From Halobacteriales archaeon QS_4_66_20 (GTDB lineage: Archaea; Halobacteriota; Halobacteria; Halobacteriales; Haloarculaceae), in assembly GCA_003021015.1 (NCBI GenBank), contig PXRK01000025.1, forward strand, positions 1 through 40,437: a stretch of 40,437 bases of DNA, written 5' to 3'. The translations under genes were made by a program, and so were the position numbers. Positions 15,790 to 24,505 of the stretch are shown here, one piece after another; position 1 is the stretch's first letter; each line of letters begins with the position of its first letter. The notes beneath the pieces are model-generated. The model was given only the letters and a program-made list of their open reading frames with translations. It had not been told where the DNA came from and did not search any database.

Positions 15790-15820
15790 TGAATCACGTC
15801 TGGCTGTGTGGCTGTATATC
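15790..15820 (-). repeat. palindromic element, solo end with arm duplication
   Basis: The minus strand reads ATATAC-AGCCA, then an extra CACAGCCA, then GAC-GTGATTC. This is the end of copies 3 and 4 with an 8-bp duplication inside the arm. No partner arm is nearby. It follows the stop codon of the last Mrp gene (15830). Confidence 0.6.
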
Positions 15821-15829
15821 GAGCACGCC

Positions 15830-17689
15830 CTACAGTAACAACGACAGCGTCAGGAACAGCAGCAGGACGGCGCCGAGGATCAGCACGGTCGTTCCGACGC
15901 CCGCGCGCAGGTACAGGCGCGAGGCCTGCCCGCCGTCCGCCGCCCGGCCGGGACCGAGCAGGCGCCGGTCGACGCGCTGGACCGCCACCGTGGGGTTGTT
16001 CCCGACCCAGTAGCAGGTCCGGACGAACCGGACGGCAAGCCGGTCGACGGCCGCGTAGGCTTCAGTCGTCCCGACGATCAGCGCTCGGCCGCCGTAGAAG
16101 AACGCCCGGTTGTACGCGTAGTCGATGTCGGGCACCTTGCCGACGTGGTGCAGCGGGCCCTTCAGGACGGCGAACGCGACCAGCGCGATCAGCCCGAGGC
16201 CGACCCCTTCGGCGAGGTGCGGGATGGTGAACGTGTGGTACTCGTACTCGCCCTGGAACGGCAGCAGTTCGAACAGCAGGTCCGGGAACAGGCCAAAGAG
16301 GACACAGAGCCCCGCGACCGATACCAGCGCGACGCTCTGGCCGGTGTTTGCGTCTTTGACCGTCCCGTCGTAGCTCCCCTCGACGAAGGCGAAGTAGCCC
16401 AGTTTGATAAAGGAGAGGAACGTACCGACGCCGCCGAGCAGCAGGAGGTACCACAGCACGTCGAGGTGCTTCTTCTCGGCGGCACCGATGATCATCCCCT
16501 TCGAGACGAAGCCGTTGAACCCGGGGAAGCCCGAAATCGACAGCGCCGCCACCGCAAAGGTGATCGCCGTCAGCGGCATCTTCCGGCCGAGGCCGCCGAT
16601 CTCGTCCAGCGTCTCGTGGCCCGTCCGGTAGATGATCACGCCGACGGTCATGAACAGCAGCCCCTTGTAGAGGATGTGGTTGAACACGTGGCCGAACGCG
16701 CCCGCCGCGGCGAGGGCGTCGTAGTAGTATTTGGCGCCGCCGTAGCCGACGCTCGCGCCGGCGAGGCCGACGCCGGCGACCATGTACCCGACCTGGGACT
16801 GGATGTGGTAGGAGAGCAGCCGGCGCATATCCGACTGTAGCAGCGCGGTGAAGGCGCCGAAGACGGCCATCGCACCGCCCATGTACGCGATCCAGAGGTG
16901 GCCGTCGGGGAACGCGCGGTACATCCCGTAGACGCCGGTTTTGGTGGTGTACACACAGAGGAACACCGAGGCGGCGACGTGGGGCCGCGGGTAGGTGTCG
17001 GGCAGCCAGGTGTGCAGGCCGACGAAGCCGACGTTGACGCCGATGCCGACCGCCGCGAGGATCGCCGGCACCTGAGAGTCGGCAGCGAGCATCCCGCCCT
17101 CGACGGCGCCGTCGACGTGGCTGCTGAACACGAGCGGGTTCCCGTCGGCGGCGGCGACCACTGCCGGATCGGTCAGGTACCAGATGATCGCCGCGAGCAG
17201 GAGGCTTCCGCCGATCCCGTGCAGCACGGCGTAGCGAAAGCCCGCCCGGACCGCGGCGCCACCGTAGTGCCACACCAGCAGCGTGCTCGTGACGGCCATC
17301 AGTTCCCAGCAGAAGATCAGCGTGAGCCAGTCGCCAGCGTAGACGGCGCCGAGGCTCGACCCGACGTAGGTGAGCGCGAACGCGGTCTGGGTGCTGTCGG
17401 CGTCGCTCGCCCACGAGTAGAGGACTGCCGTCGCGCCGATGAACCCGAAGATCAGGCCCATCAGTCGCGAGAACACGTCGACGTTGTACAGCACCGCCCG
17501 AAAGCCGACGTCGGCACTCCCGAACAGCGTCACCGTCACGTGCGCGCCGCCGGGGACGAGCCAGGAGATTGCAACGACGCCGAGCGTCGCGGCGATGCCA
17601 ATCGCGTGGCCGATGTCGCGGGGCAGCACGGCGACCAGCAGCGCCGCCGTCAGCACGATCACCGCCGGCGGCACGAGACCGAGCACCAT
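15830..17689 (-). CDS. Mrp-type antiporter subunit, third NuoL/M-like protein (MrpA/D-like)
   Basis: This 619-residue membrane protein of the proton-conducting transporter family (NuoL/NuoM/MrpA/MrpD) has about 14 helices. Conserved spots are the TM5 Glu in LTLIFCWELMAVTS, LHTWLPDTYPRPHVAAS, TTKTGVYGMYRAF, HVFNHILYKGLLFMTVG with the TM12 Lys, and SGFPGFNGFVSKGMI. The TM7 Lys expected just before LHxWLPD is Asn219 (GVNVGFVGLHTW); a Lys in TTKTGVY follows on the next helix. The ATG overlaps the stop of the upstream gene (ATGA at 17687-17691). It is the last gene of the operon. It may stand in for the N-terminal part of MrpA, since no full-length MrpA exists here. Confidence 0.9.
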   Translation of the reverse strand: MVLGLVPPAVIVLTAALLVAVLPRDIGHAIGIAATLGVVAISWLVPGGAHVTVTLFGSADVGFRAVLYNVDVFSRLMGLIFGFIGATAVLYSWASDADSTQTAFALTYVGSSLGAVYAGDWLTLIFCWELMAVTSTLLVWHYGGAAVRAGFRYAVLHGIGGSLLLAAIIWYLTDPAVVAAADGNPLVFSSHVDGAVEGGMLAADSQVPAILAAVGIGVNVGFVGLHTWLPDTYPRPHVAASVFLCVYTTKTGVYGMYRAFPDGHLWIAYMGGAMAVFGAFTALLQSDMRRLLSYHIQSQVGYMVAGVGLAGASVGYGGAKYYYDALAAAGAFGHVFNHILYKGLLFMTVGVIIYRTGHETLDEIGGLGRKMPLTAITFAVAALSISGFPGFNGFVSKGMIIGAAEKKHLDVLWYLLLLGGVGTFLSFIKLGYFAFVEGSYDGTVKDANTGQSVALVSVAGLCVLFGLFPDLLFELLPFQGEYEYHTFTIPHLAEGVGLGLIALVAFAVLKGPLHHVGKVPDIDYAYNRAFFYGGRALIVGTTEAYAAVDRLAVRFVRTCYWVGNNPTVAVQRVDRRLLGPGRAADGGQASRLYLRAGVGTTVLILGAVLLLFLTLSLLL

Positions 17690-19491
17690 CAGCCCACCCC
17701 CCCCCCGGCGATGACCTCGATCAGTTCGAGAAACACCGCCTGGTACGGGACGACGCCAAGCACAACTGCGCCGGCGACGATGGCGAGGATCGGTCCGAGC
17801 ATCAGCCACGACCCCTCGGCGCCGGTCCAGCCGGCGCGCTCCCAGCCACCCGGCGGGGGGCCGCCGTGGTGGTCGTGGTCCTCGTGCTGATCGTCGCTGT
17901 GGACAGCGTGTCCAGCGTGCTCGTGATCGGCCGTATCGTGGTGGCCGCCCTCCTGGTGCTCGTCCGTAGCGGCCGCGTCGTCGTCGTGAGCGTCGTCCGC
18001 GGCCCCGCCGTCGGCGACCGCCTCGGGCTCGCCAGCAGAGGCGCCCCCCGACGCCCGGCCGCCGAGCGGGAACTCGACCAGCGGCTTGCTGTCGGCGTCG
18101 TCGTGAGACTCGAAGAACGCGCCGTACACGATCGGCCAGAAGTACGCGATGTTTAGCACGCCCGAGATCAGCAGAACGACGGCGAAGATGGCCTGATTGG
18201 CCTCGACGGCGCCGATCAGCATGAACCACTTACTGACGAAGCCAGCCACGAGCGGAATGCCGGCCATGCCGGCGGCCGCGACTGCGAAGGCGGCCATCGT
18301 CAGCGGCATCCGCTTGCCGATGCCGTCCATCTCGCTGATGTAGTCGGTGTGGGTCTCGACGTGGATGAACCCAGCACAGAAAAACAGCGTGAGCTTCATG
18401 AACGCGTGGGCGGGGATGTGCAGCAGGCCGCCGATGATGACGGTCTTCGTCCCGCTCCCGGCGACGGCAGCGGGGCCGGCGAGCCCCAGTCCGAGGACGA
18501 TGTACGAGAGCTGGCTGACCGTCGAGAACGCCAGTCGGCGCTTGAGCCGGTCGGCCCTGAGCGCGATGATGCTGGCGGCAGTGAGCGTGAACGCGGCGAC
18601 CGCCGCCAGCGCGAGGCCCACCCCGAGGTCGCCGACGAGGTCGGGCTCGAACACCTCCAGCACCACGCGGGCGACGCCGAACGCGCCGCTTTTGACGACC
18701 GCGACCGCGTGCAACAGCCCCGAAACCGGCGTCGGCGCGACCATCGCGTCGGGCAGCCAGGAATGCAGCGGCATCAGCCCCGCCTTCACGCCGAAGCCGG
18801 CCGCGAGCAGGCCGAACGCGGCCCGGGCAAGTGCGGGATCTGCCTCCGCGAGATCCGCGGCCGTCGCGCCGAAGGTTGTCGTACTCGGTTCTGTCAGCAC
18901 GAACACGAGCGCGGTCCCGGCGAGCACGAGGAAGCCGCCGCCGAAGAACGTGTACGCGAGGTACTTCCGGCCGGCTGCGCGGGCCTCGTTGGTCTCGTCG
19001 TGGGCGACCAGCGGGTAGGTCGCGACCGACAGCAGCTCGTAGAACACGAAGATCGTCACCAGGTTCTCGGCGAACGCGATGCCGATGGCCGCCGAGAGGC
19101 TGGCGGCGAACGACGCGAAAAAGCGCGTCTGGTTGGGTTCGTCCAGCCCGCGCATGTAGCCGGCGCTGTAAAAGGCCGTGAAGATCCAGAGGAAACTCGC
19201 CAGCAAGGCAAAGAGCATCCCCAGCGCATCCGCACGGAGCGCGAACTCGACGCCGAAGACGAACTCGCTGTCGAGTCCGGGCACCATTCCCAGCGACCAG
19301 CGGTATTCCGTCCCGTCGAGGACGCCAGGGAGCATACTCGCGACGATAGCGAACTTCCCGACCGAAGCGAGCACCGACCACGCCTCGCGGACGTTCGGCC
19401 GCCGGTGGGAGGCGACGATCAGGGCGATTGCGACCGCCGAAATCAGCACGGCTGCGAGCGGCCGCCACGAGTCGACGACGTGCTCAACCAC
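17689..19491 (-). CDS. mrpD: Mrp-type antiporter subunit D, second copy, with His-rich loop
   Basis: This 600-residue NuoL/M-like subunit has canonical residues: Glu in FVFYELLSVATYP (TM5), Lys in GFGVKAGLMPLHSWLPDAM (TM7), and Lys in AHAFMKLTLFFCAGF (TM12-like). Between the last helices is a loop of about 90 residues (roughly 460-550) packed with His, Asp, Glu and Ala (for example DEHQEGGHHDTADHEHAGHA), ending at GGPPPGGWERAGW. That loop is absent from ordinary MrpD proteins and could bind divalent metals or be a surface acidic loop. Eight bases overlap with the gene upstream. It contributes to Na+/H+ exchange driven by the membrane potential. Confidence 0.92.
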   Translation of the reverse strand: MVEHVVDSWRPLAAVLISAVAIALIVASHRRPNVREAWSVLASVGKFAIVASMLPGVLDGTEYRWSLGMVPGLDSEFVFGVEFALRADALGMLFALLASFLWIFTAFYSAGYMRGLDEPNQTRFFASFAASLSAAIGIAFAENLVTIFVFYELLSVATYPLVAHDETNEARAAGRKYLAYTFFGGGFLVLAGTALVFVLTEPSTTTFGATAADLAEADPALARAAFGLLAAGFGVKAGLMPLHSWLPDAMVAPTPVSGLLHAVAVVKSGAFGVARVVLEVFEPDLVGDLGVGLALAAVAAFTLTAASIIALRADRLKRRLAFSTVSQLSYIVLGLGLAGPAAVAGSGTKTVIIGGLLHIPAHAFMKLTLFFCAGFIHVETHTDYISEMDGIGKRMPLTMAAFAVAAAGMAGIPLVAGFVSKWFMLIGAVEANQAIFAVVLLISGVLNIAYFWPIVYGAFFESHDDADSKPLVEFPLGGRASGGASAGEPEAVADGGAADDAHDDDAAATDEHQEGGHHDTADHEHAGHAVHSDDQHEDHDHHGGPPPGGWERAGWTGAEGSWLMLGPILAIVAGAVVLGVVPYQAVFLELIEVIAGGGVG

Positions 19492-21130
19492 CGGCGCTCA
19501 CCTCCGGTGCAGCCTCGATCACGGCCTGGGCGATCGGTTGTGCGGCGTCGGTCAGCGCCGATCCCGCGAACCCCAGCAGCACCGTCAGAACGGCGGCGCT
19601 GACCGCGAGCGCGATCATCCCGTACGAGAGGCTCCCGGCGCCGTCGGTTATCACCGCGCCGTCGGCACCGCCGGGCGCCCCCGGCCCCTCCGGTTCGGGT
19701 CCGGCCGCTGGCGCCGCCCCCTCGGCGGGGCCGTCGAAGTACAGCTTCTCCAGCAGGCGGGCGACGTACAGAAGCGTCAGCAGCGTGCTCGCGAACACGA
19801 CGAATATGACGGGCCACAGCCGCGTGTTCAGCGCCCCGACGGCGAGGTACCACTTGCCCAGGAAGCCGATGGTCGGCGGGACGCCGACGATGGCGAGGCC
19901 GAGCACCGCCAGCGACCCCGACAGGAACGGCCGGCGCTTCGCAAGGCCGGCGTACTCGCGGACGCGGCGAGCGCCGGTGCCGTGGGCCAGCGCGCCGACG
20001 GTCGCAAACAGCCCGCCCTTGACGAGGCCGTGGCCGAGCAGGTGGATCACGACGCCGTACACCGCGAGCCGGGTCGCCTGGGTGCCGCCCGCGGGGTGGA
20101 CGGCCACGCAGACCCCGATGACGATCAGGCCGAACTGCGACACCGAGGAGTAGGCGAACAGTCGCTTGAGGCGCCGCTGCATCGCCGCCAGCCCGCTGCC
20201 GAGCACGACGCTCAGACAGGCCAGCACGATCACGAGTTCGAGGATGCGGGCGTTCTGCCCGACGGCGAAGAACTCGGAGGTGAAGACGGTCCACGTCACG
20301 CGTGCGAACGCGTACGCGCCGCCGGTCGAGACCAGCGCGGAGATGTACACCGTCACCGCGTCCGGCGCGGCGGCGTAGGCGTCAGGCTGCCAGGTGTGCA
20401 GCGGGTAGATTGCGGCCTTGGTCATCAGCCCGACGGCGATGAACCCGAAGGCTGCGAGTACGAGTGGGTCGCCGTAGAGTGCGCCGTCGATCCACTCAGG
20501 TTCGCCTGCCAGCGAGCGCGAGACATCGACCATGTTGAGCGCGCCCGTCCGCAAGAACAGGTAGCCGACGCCGAGCAGGTACAGCGACGCGCCGGTGGTC
20601 CCGATGACGAGGTACTTGAGTGCCGCCACCGCAGACTCGGCGTCGCGGTCGCTGGCGACGAGGCCGTAGGTCGTGAGGCCGACGATCTCGAGGAACACGA
20701 ACAGGTTGAACAGGTCGCCGGTGAGAAACAGCCCCATCAGCCCGCCGGTCAGCAGGAGGTAGCCGCTGTAGAAGGCGTTGCCCCGCGGGCCGCCCCGGCG
20801 CGCGAACGCGAGCACGGCGAGCGCGACGCCGGCGACCAGCAACACCATGAGCCCCGAGAACGCGTCCGCGACGAGTTCGATCCCGACGACGAAGTTCTCG
20901 GTCGCGCCGCGGCGGCCGAACGTCTCGCCGCCGAGGACGTGAACGATCCGTGCGGCGCCCTCGCCGCCGTAGACGGCGGCCGCGAGCCACGCGGCCAGGC
21001 CGGCCTCGACCGAGAGGACGAGCGCGGCGATCGACCAGCCGACGTTCTCGCGCAGCAAGCCGACCCCGAGCGGCAGCGTCGCCCCGACGATCGGGAGGAC
21101 GATCAACAGCGCCGGCAGAAGCTCACTCAT
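19484..21130 (-). CDS. mrpD: Mrp-type antiporter subunit D, first copy
   Basis: This 548-residue NuoN/MrpD-like transporter subunit has GDLFNLFVFLEIVGLTTYGL with the TM5 Glu, GLMTKAAIYPLHTWQPDAYA with the TM7 Lys, RRLKRLFAYSSVSQFG, HLLGHGLVKGGLFATVGAL with a Lys in the TM12 region, and GVPPTIGFLGKW. A Gly/Ala/Pro-rich loop is near residues 465-490. It overlaps mrpC at the start by eight bases. It is the most MrpD-like of the three large subunits here. Confidence 0.93.
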   Translation of the reverse strand: MSELLPALLIVLPIVGATLPLGVGLLRENVGWSIAALVLSVEAGLAAWLAAAVYGGEGAARIVHVLGGETFGRRGATENFVVGIELVADAFSGLMVLLVAGVALAVLAFARRGGPRGNAFYSGYLLLTGGLMGLFLTGDLFNLFVFLEIVGLTTYGLVASDRDAESAVAALKYLVIGTTGASLYLLGVGYLFLRTGALNMVDVSRSLAGEPEWIDGALYGDPLVLAAFGFIAVGLMTKAAIYPLHTWQPDAYAAAPDAVTVYISALVSTGGAYAFARVTWTVFTSEFFAVGQNARILELVIVLACLSVVLGSGLAAMQRRLKRLFAYSSVSQFGLIVIGVCVAVHPAGGTQATRLAVYGVVIHLLGHGLVKGGLFATVGALAHGTGARRVREYAGLAKRRPFLSGSLAVLGLAIVGVPPTIGFLGKWYLAVGALNTRLWPVIFVVFASTLLTLLYVARLLEKLYFDGPAEGAAPAAGPEPEGPGAPGGADGAVITDGAGSLSYGMIALAVSAAVLTVLLGFAGSALTDAAQPIAQAVIEAAPEVSAGG

Positions 21131-21512
21131 CGGCGCGCACCTCCCGGAGCGTCTCCTCGTCGAGCGTGCCGTACTCGCTGTAGATGCGGACGATCAGCGC
21201 GAGGCCGACCGCCGTCAGCGCCACGCCGACGACGATCGCGGTGAGGACGAGCACCTGCGGCAGCGGGCTGGCGTACAGCCCCTCGCCGGCGCCCTCCGAG
21301 GGCAGGATCGGCGATTGCCCGCCCCGGACGTACGCGGCGGAGATGAAAAACAGGAAGATGGCGGTCTGGAACAGGTTCAGGCCGATCACCTTCTTCACGA
21401 GGTTCGAGCTCGCGACGACGATGTACAGCCCCACCACGAGCAGTATGGCGAACAGCAGGTAGGTGTACTGGGAGGTCAGCAGGTCGCCGACGAACAGAAG
21501 CGTCTCAGTCAT
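21123..21512 (-). CDS. mrpC: Mrp-type antiporter subunit C (NuoK-like)
   Basis: This 129-residue protein with three membrane helices (about 17-35, 44-62 and 84-107) has the family segment KKVIGLNLFQTAIFLFFISA and LPQVLVLTAIVVGVALTAVG. The length is normal for MrpC/MnhC. It overlaps the B subunit upstream and the first D subunit downstream by eight bases each, so translation is probably coupled. Confidence 0.94.
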   Translation of the reverse strand: MTETLLFVGDLLTSQYTYLLFAILLVVGLYIVVASSNLVKKVIGLNLFQTAIFLFFISAAYVRGGQSPILPSEGAGEGLYASPLPQVLVLTAIVVGVALTAVGLALIVRIYSEYGTLDEETLREVRADE

Positions 21513-22017
21513 CCTCGCTCACCTCCTCGGTGGCGGGGAGCGCGCCGGCCGCGATGACGAAAAACAGCCCGCTGACGACGCCCGCGACGATGGGGGCGAC
21601 GCCCAGGGCCTCGATCGCTTCGAGGCCCCACTTCGTTTTGATGCCGAACTGCTCGTGGTAGAACGGGTGTTCGAGGAAGTTCGCACCGTAGGCCATCGGA
21701 ATCAGGCCGACCAGCGCGAACATCGCGGCCCCGCCGGCGGCGAGGACGACGACCGTCCGGTTGCGCAGCCAGTTGCGGGTCGACTCGATGCCGAACGCAA
21801 AGGCGATCATCAGCACGGTCGCGCCGATGATCGCGCCGCCCTGGAAGCTCCCGCCCGGCGAGTCCGCGCCGTGGAACAGCAGGAAGAACCCGTAGGTCAA
21901 CGAGAACGGCGCGATCACCCGCACCGTGGACATGATGACCTGGCTCTCGACGTAGGCCGACTCCGACCCGTCGGCGCCGCGGACGACCGGCTTCTCGTTC
22001 GGCTGGCGGTCACTCAC
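21505..22017 (-). CDS. mrpB: Mrp-type antiporter subunit B (MnhB domain)
   Basis: This is 170 residues from a GTG at 22017 that overlaps the stop of the previous gene; no ATG gives a homologous N-terminus. MnhB-domain features are VIMSTVRVIAPFSLTYGFFL, HGADSPGGSFQGGAIIGATV, and LIPMAYGANFLEHPF. It has four hydrophobic segments. It is part of the membrane core of the antiporter. Confidence 0.92.
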   Translation of the reverse strand: MSDRQPNEKPVVRGADGSESAYVESQVIMSTVRVIAPFSLTYGFFLLFHGADSPGGSFQGGAIIGATVLMIAFAFGIESTRNWLRNRTVVVLAAGGAAMFALVGLIPMAYGANFLEHPFYHEQFGIKTKWGLEAIEALGVAPIVAGVVSGLFFVIAAGALPATEEVSEDD

Positions 22018-22555
22018 GAGTGAACACCTCCCTGCCGAGCACGACCAGCGTCGAGATCCCGGCGGCGAAGACGACGACCGCCTCGCCGAACGTGTCGAAC
22101 CCACGGTAGCCGGCCAGCACCGCCGTCACGGCGTTGTGCACCTTGGTGTCCTTGTAGCTGTGTTCGAGGTAGTACTGGGTGACCTCGGGGTTCGACCAGA
22201 CCGGCGCATTCCGGGAGCCAAGCGCCGGAAACTGGGTGACCGTTCCGATCATGACCACCAGCAGCCCGCCAAACACGACGAGTGCGGGCAGGTTCGGCCG
22301 CTCGATCGCGATCCCGGGCTCCTCGCGGACGGTCGTCGCGATGGTCAACAGCAGGAGCAGCGTCGTCACGCCCGCGCCGATGGCCGCCTCCGTCATCGCG
22401 ACGTCGGGCGCCAGCAGGAACGCGTAGAACAGCGCCATCCCGAGGCTGTAGGCCGCGAACACGATGATGACGGCCAGGATGTCCCGCAGCAGCGCCGTCG
22501 CCAGCGCCGTCGCCAGCACGAAGCCGAACAGCGCGATGCCGAACGCCGACACCAT
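22010..22555 (-). CDS. Mrp-type subunit with DUF4040 (MrpA C-terminal/MbhD-E-like)
   Basis: This 181-residue protein corresponds to the C-terminal portion of bacterial MrpA, as a free-standing gene: the DUF4040/MbhD part (residues about 1-80, FYAFLLAPDVAMTEAAIGAG) and an MbhE-like part ending GYRGFDTFGEAVVVFAAGIS. The split of MrpA is usual in archaeal Mrp loci. The start ATG shares its last base with the stop of the G subunit (ATGA at 22553-22557). Confidence 0.9.
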   Translation of the reverse strand: MVSAFGIALFGFVLATALATALLRDILAVIIVFAAYSLGMALFYAFLLAPDVAMTEAAIGAGVTTLLLLLTIATTVREEPGIAIERPNLPALVVFGGLLVVMIGTVTQFPALGSRNAPVWSNPEVTQYYLEHSYKDTKVHNAVTAVLAGYRGFDTFGEAVVVFAAGISTLVVLGREVFTRE

Positions 22556-23013
22556 CAGTGGGCATCCCCCTGGTCGGTCCCGCCATCATCCGCCCCAACA
22601 GCAAAATCGCCGTCGTCCGCAGCGGACGGATCGGTGCCGTCGGCGGGCTTTCCACCGTCGGTCACCTCGCGGGACGCCGCCAGCAGGTCCTCGTCGGTCC
22701 GGCCGTCGTCGACGGTCCAGGCTTCGATCCCCTCCTCGTCGGCCGCGCGGGCGATGGCGTGGGCGGCCGTGGGGTTGGTGAGGAAGATGAACAGCAACAG
22801 CAGGACCGTCTTGAACGTCGTCGGGGTCCAGCCCAGCGTCAGCGCGACGCCGGCGAGCGTGAAGCCGGCGCCGAGCGTGTCCGCCTGCGAGGCCGTGTGA
22901 GCCCGCGCGTACACGTCGGGCAGCCGCAACACGCCCGCCGTCGAGACGAACGTGAAAAACAGCCCGACGAGGACGCACACGATAGCGCCGACTCGCAGGA
23001 TCGGCTCGGTCAC
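22555..23013 (-). CDS. mrpG: Mrp-type antiporter subunit G
   Basis: This is 152 residues from a GTG at 23013 that overlaps the F stop (GTGA). It has three helices and the MrpG hallmark LRLPDVYARAHTASQADTLG, then FLTNPTAAHAIARAA. After about residue 110 it continues into an Asp/Gly-rich acidic cytoplasmic tail typical of haloarchaeal versions. Confidence 0.92.
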   Translation of the reverse strand: MTEPILRVGAIVCVLVGLFFTFVSTAGVLRLPDVYARAHTASQADTLGAGFTLAGVALTLGWTPTTFKTVLLLLFIFLTNPTAAHAIARAADEEGIEAWTVDDGRTDEDLLAASREVTDGGKPADGTDPSAADDGDFAVGADDGGTDQGDAH

Positions 23014-23330
23014 AGCACTCCACCCCGCTCGACGGTGAACTTCGAGATGGCGACGGCCATCAGGAAGTTCAACAGCGCGTACACCAGCGCGATGTCCAGA
23101 AGCGACGGCTCGCCGAGCGCGGCAGCCAGAAGCGCCAGCACGACCACGGTGTTCGTTCCGAGGACGTTCACCGCGAGCACGCGGTCCTGGGTCGACGGTC
23201 CCTTGACCACGCGGTAGAACATCGCCACCACGAGCAGGATGAACACCGTCGCAGTGCCGAGGAACACGTCGGTTACGAGTTCGGCGGAGATGAACGCGAC
23301 CGGCGCCACACCCGTGCCGGCCGGCGTCAC
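23010..23330 (-). CDS. mrpF: Mrp-type antiporter subunit F
   Basis: This 106-residue protein with three helices has MrpF features: FYRVVKGPSTQDRVLAVNVL and DIALVYALLNFLMAVAISKF. It overlaps the E stop by four bases at its start and the G start by three at its end. Confidence 0.93.
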   Translation of the reverse strand: MTPAGTGVAPVAFISAELVTDVFLGTATVFILLVVAMFYRVVKGPSTQDRVLAVNVLGTNTVVVLALLAAALGEPSLLDIALVYALLNFLMAVAISKFTVERGGVL

Positions 23331-24505
23331 GCGTCCTCACCTCCCGCCGCGTCGGGGTCGCCGCTTGCGCTCGTGCCGCCGTCGGCCGGGACTCCGTCCG
23401 TCTCGTTCTCGTCGGGCGACTGGAGCACCTCGGTGTCGCCCCGCTCGCGTGGCGAGCCGATCGCCATCGATCCACGGCCGAAGAACACGAAGCGGACGCC
23501 GCGTTCGAGGCCGCCGTCGAATAGGTCCTCCCGGGCGGGCGGGATGAGCGTGTGGACGGTGAGCGACCGGCCCCTGACGCGGACGGTGAGCGTCCCCGGC
23601 GTGAGCGTGATGCTGTTGGCCAGCGTCGCGACCAGGAGCGCGCCCCAGAGGGCCGGCCGGATCCTGGTCATGCGGGGATCGATCGGCATCCGCGGGTGGA
23701 GGATGATCGCGGCGACCTGGACGTTCGCCTTGACGATCTCCCAGAGGAGGTACGGCGCGTAGATCGCCATCCGGACCGTCCGTTTCGCCGTCTCGATCGA
23801 GGGGTCGCGGGTGAACGCGATCCGGGAGATGCTGAGGGCGACGACGGTGGCCGAGATGGTCCCCGTCACGAGATCCAGGAGGACGAACTGCCCGGCCAGC
23901 ACCTGGTAGAAGACAAAGGAGATGCCGAACAGCGCGCCGATCTGGAGCGCGCTGGTCCGGGCGAGCAGCGGGCCGCGCCGCGCCTGGCGCTGGACCGGCG
24001 CCTCCTCGACCCCGACGGCGCCGTAGCGGGCGAGTTCGTCCTCCAGTGGCTGCAGGAGGGGGGTGCCGATCCCGGGGTCGTACTCCGGGTCCAGGATCAG
24101 GCGGCCCGTATCGTGGCGCCGGGCGTCCTCGACGAGCGCCCGCGCGACGTCCTCGGGGCTGAACAGGTACTCGTCGGTCCCGACGGTGGCCGTCTCGACG
24201 GTCAGTTCGTCCTCGCGGCCGCCCGCGTCCTCGCCCGCCCACACGGTCACGCGATCCAGGAGCGCCGATCCCGGCGCCTTTGTCGCCGGCTCCGGGCTCT
24301 CGCCGTCGGTCACCCCTGGGTCCGAGTGGCTCCCGGGGTCGGGCTGGCTGCCCGCGGCGCGCTCGCGGACCTCTCCGGGGTAGACGTAAACGAATCGCAC
24401 GTACCCCTTGCCTTCGTCGAGCGCCGCGTCGACGGCGTACTCGACGGTCTGGCGGAGCGTCGTCGACTCCGTCACCGGAACGAGGAGCCGGCTACCCGAC
24501 GCCAT
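23327..24505 (-). CDS. mrpE: Mrp-type antiporter subunit E fused to an N-terminal USP-like domain
   Basis: This 392-residue protein is more than twice the length of bacterial MrpE. Residues 1 to about 165 look like a universal-stress-protein alpha/beta domain (SRLLVPVTESTTLRQTVEYA, then a long Pro/Ser linker and GRLILDPEYDPG). Residues about 185-350 are MrpE: LLWEIVKANVQVAAIILHPR, NSITLTPGTLTV, LTVHTLIPPAREDLFDGGLE. The tail is acidic. GGAGGTG lies five bases before the ATG, a Shine-Dalgarno rare in this window and fitting for the first gene of a nine-gene operon. The USP-like part is probably a cytoplasmic sensory domain; its ligand is unknown. Confidence 0.92.
   Translation of the reverse strand: MASGSRLLVPVTESTTLRQTVEYAVDAALDEGKGYVRFVYVYPGEVRERAAGSQPDPGSHSDPGVTDGESPEPATKAPGSALLDRVTVWAGEDAGGREDELTVETATVGTDEYLFSPEDVARALVEDARRHDTGRLILDPEYDPGIGTPLLQPLEDELARYGAVGVEEAPVQRQARRGPLLARTSALQIGALFGISFVFYQVLAGQFVLLDLVTGTISATVVALSISRIAFTRDPSIETAKRTVRMAIYAPYLLWEIVKANVQVAAIILHPRMPIDPRMTRIRPALWGALLVATLANSITLTPGTLTVRVRGRSLTVHTLIPPAREDLFDGGLERGVRFVFFGRGSMAIGSPRERGDTEVLQSPDENETDGVPADGGTSASGDPDAAGGEDA

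Noticed and set aside
17690..18229. N-terminal extension of the last Mrp subunit back to 18229
   Set aside because: The extension is out-of-frame shadow of the His-rich loop region; the ATG at 17689 overlaps the preceding stop and starts the homologous part.
19178..21244. 688-codon plus-strand open frame, and similar long frames at 2769-3854 (-), 16898-17890 (+), 33543-36170 (+) and 35959-38121 (+)
   Set aside because: They are antisense to well-supported genes (mrpD, pyrD, third Mrp subunit, prkA2, prkA1) and have the Arg/Ala/Pro or Val/Leu/Asp bias typical of shadow frames in GC-rich haloarchaeal DNA.
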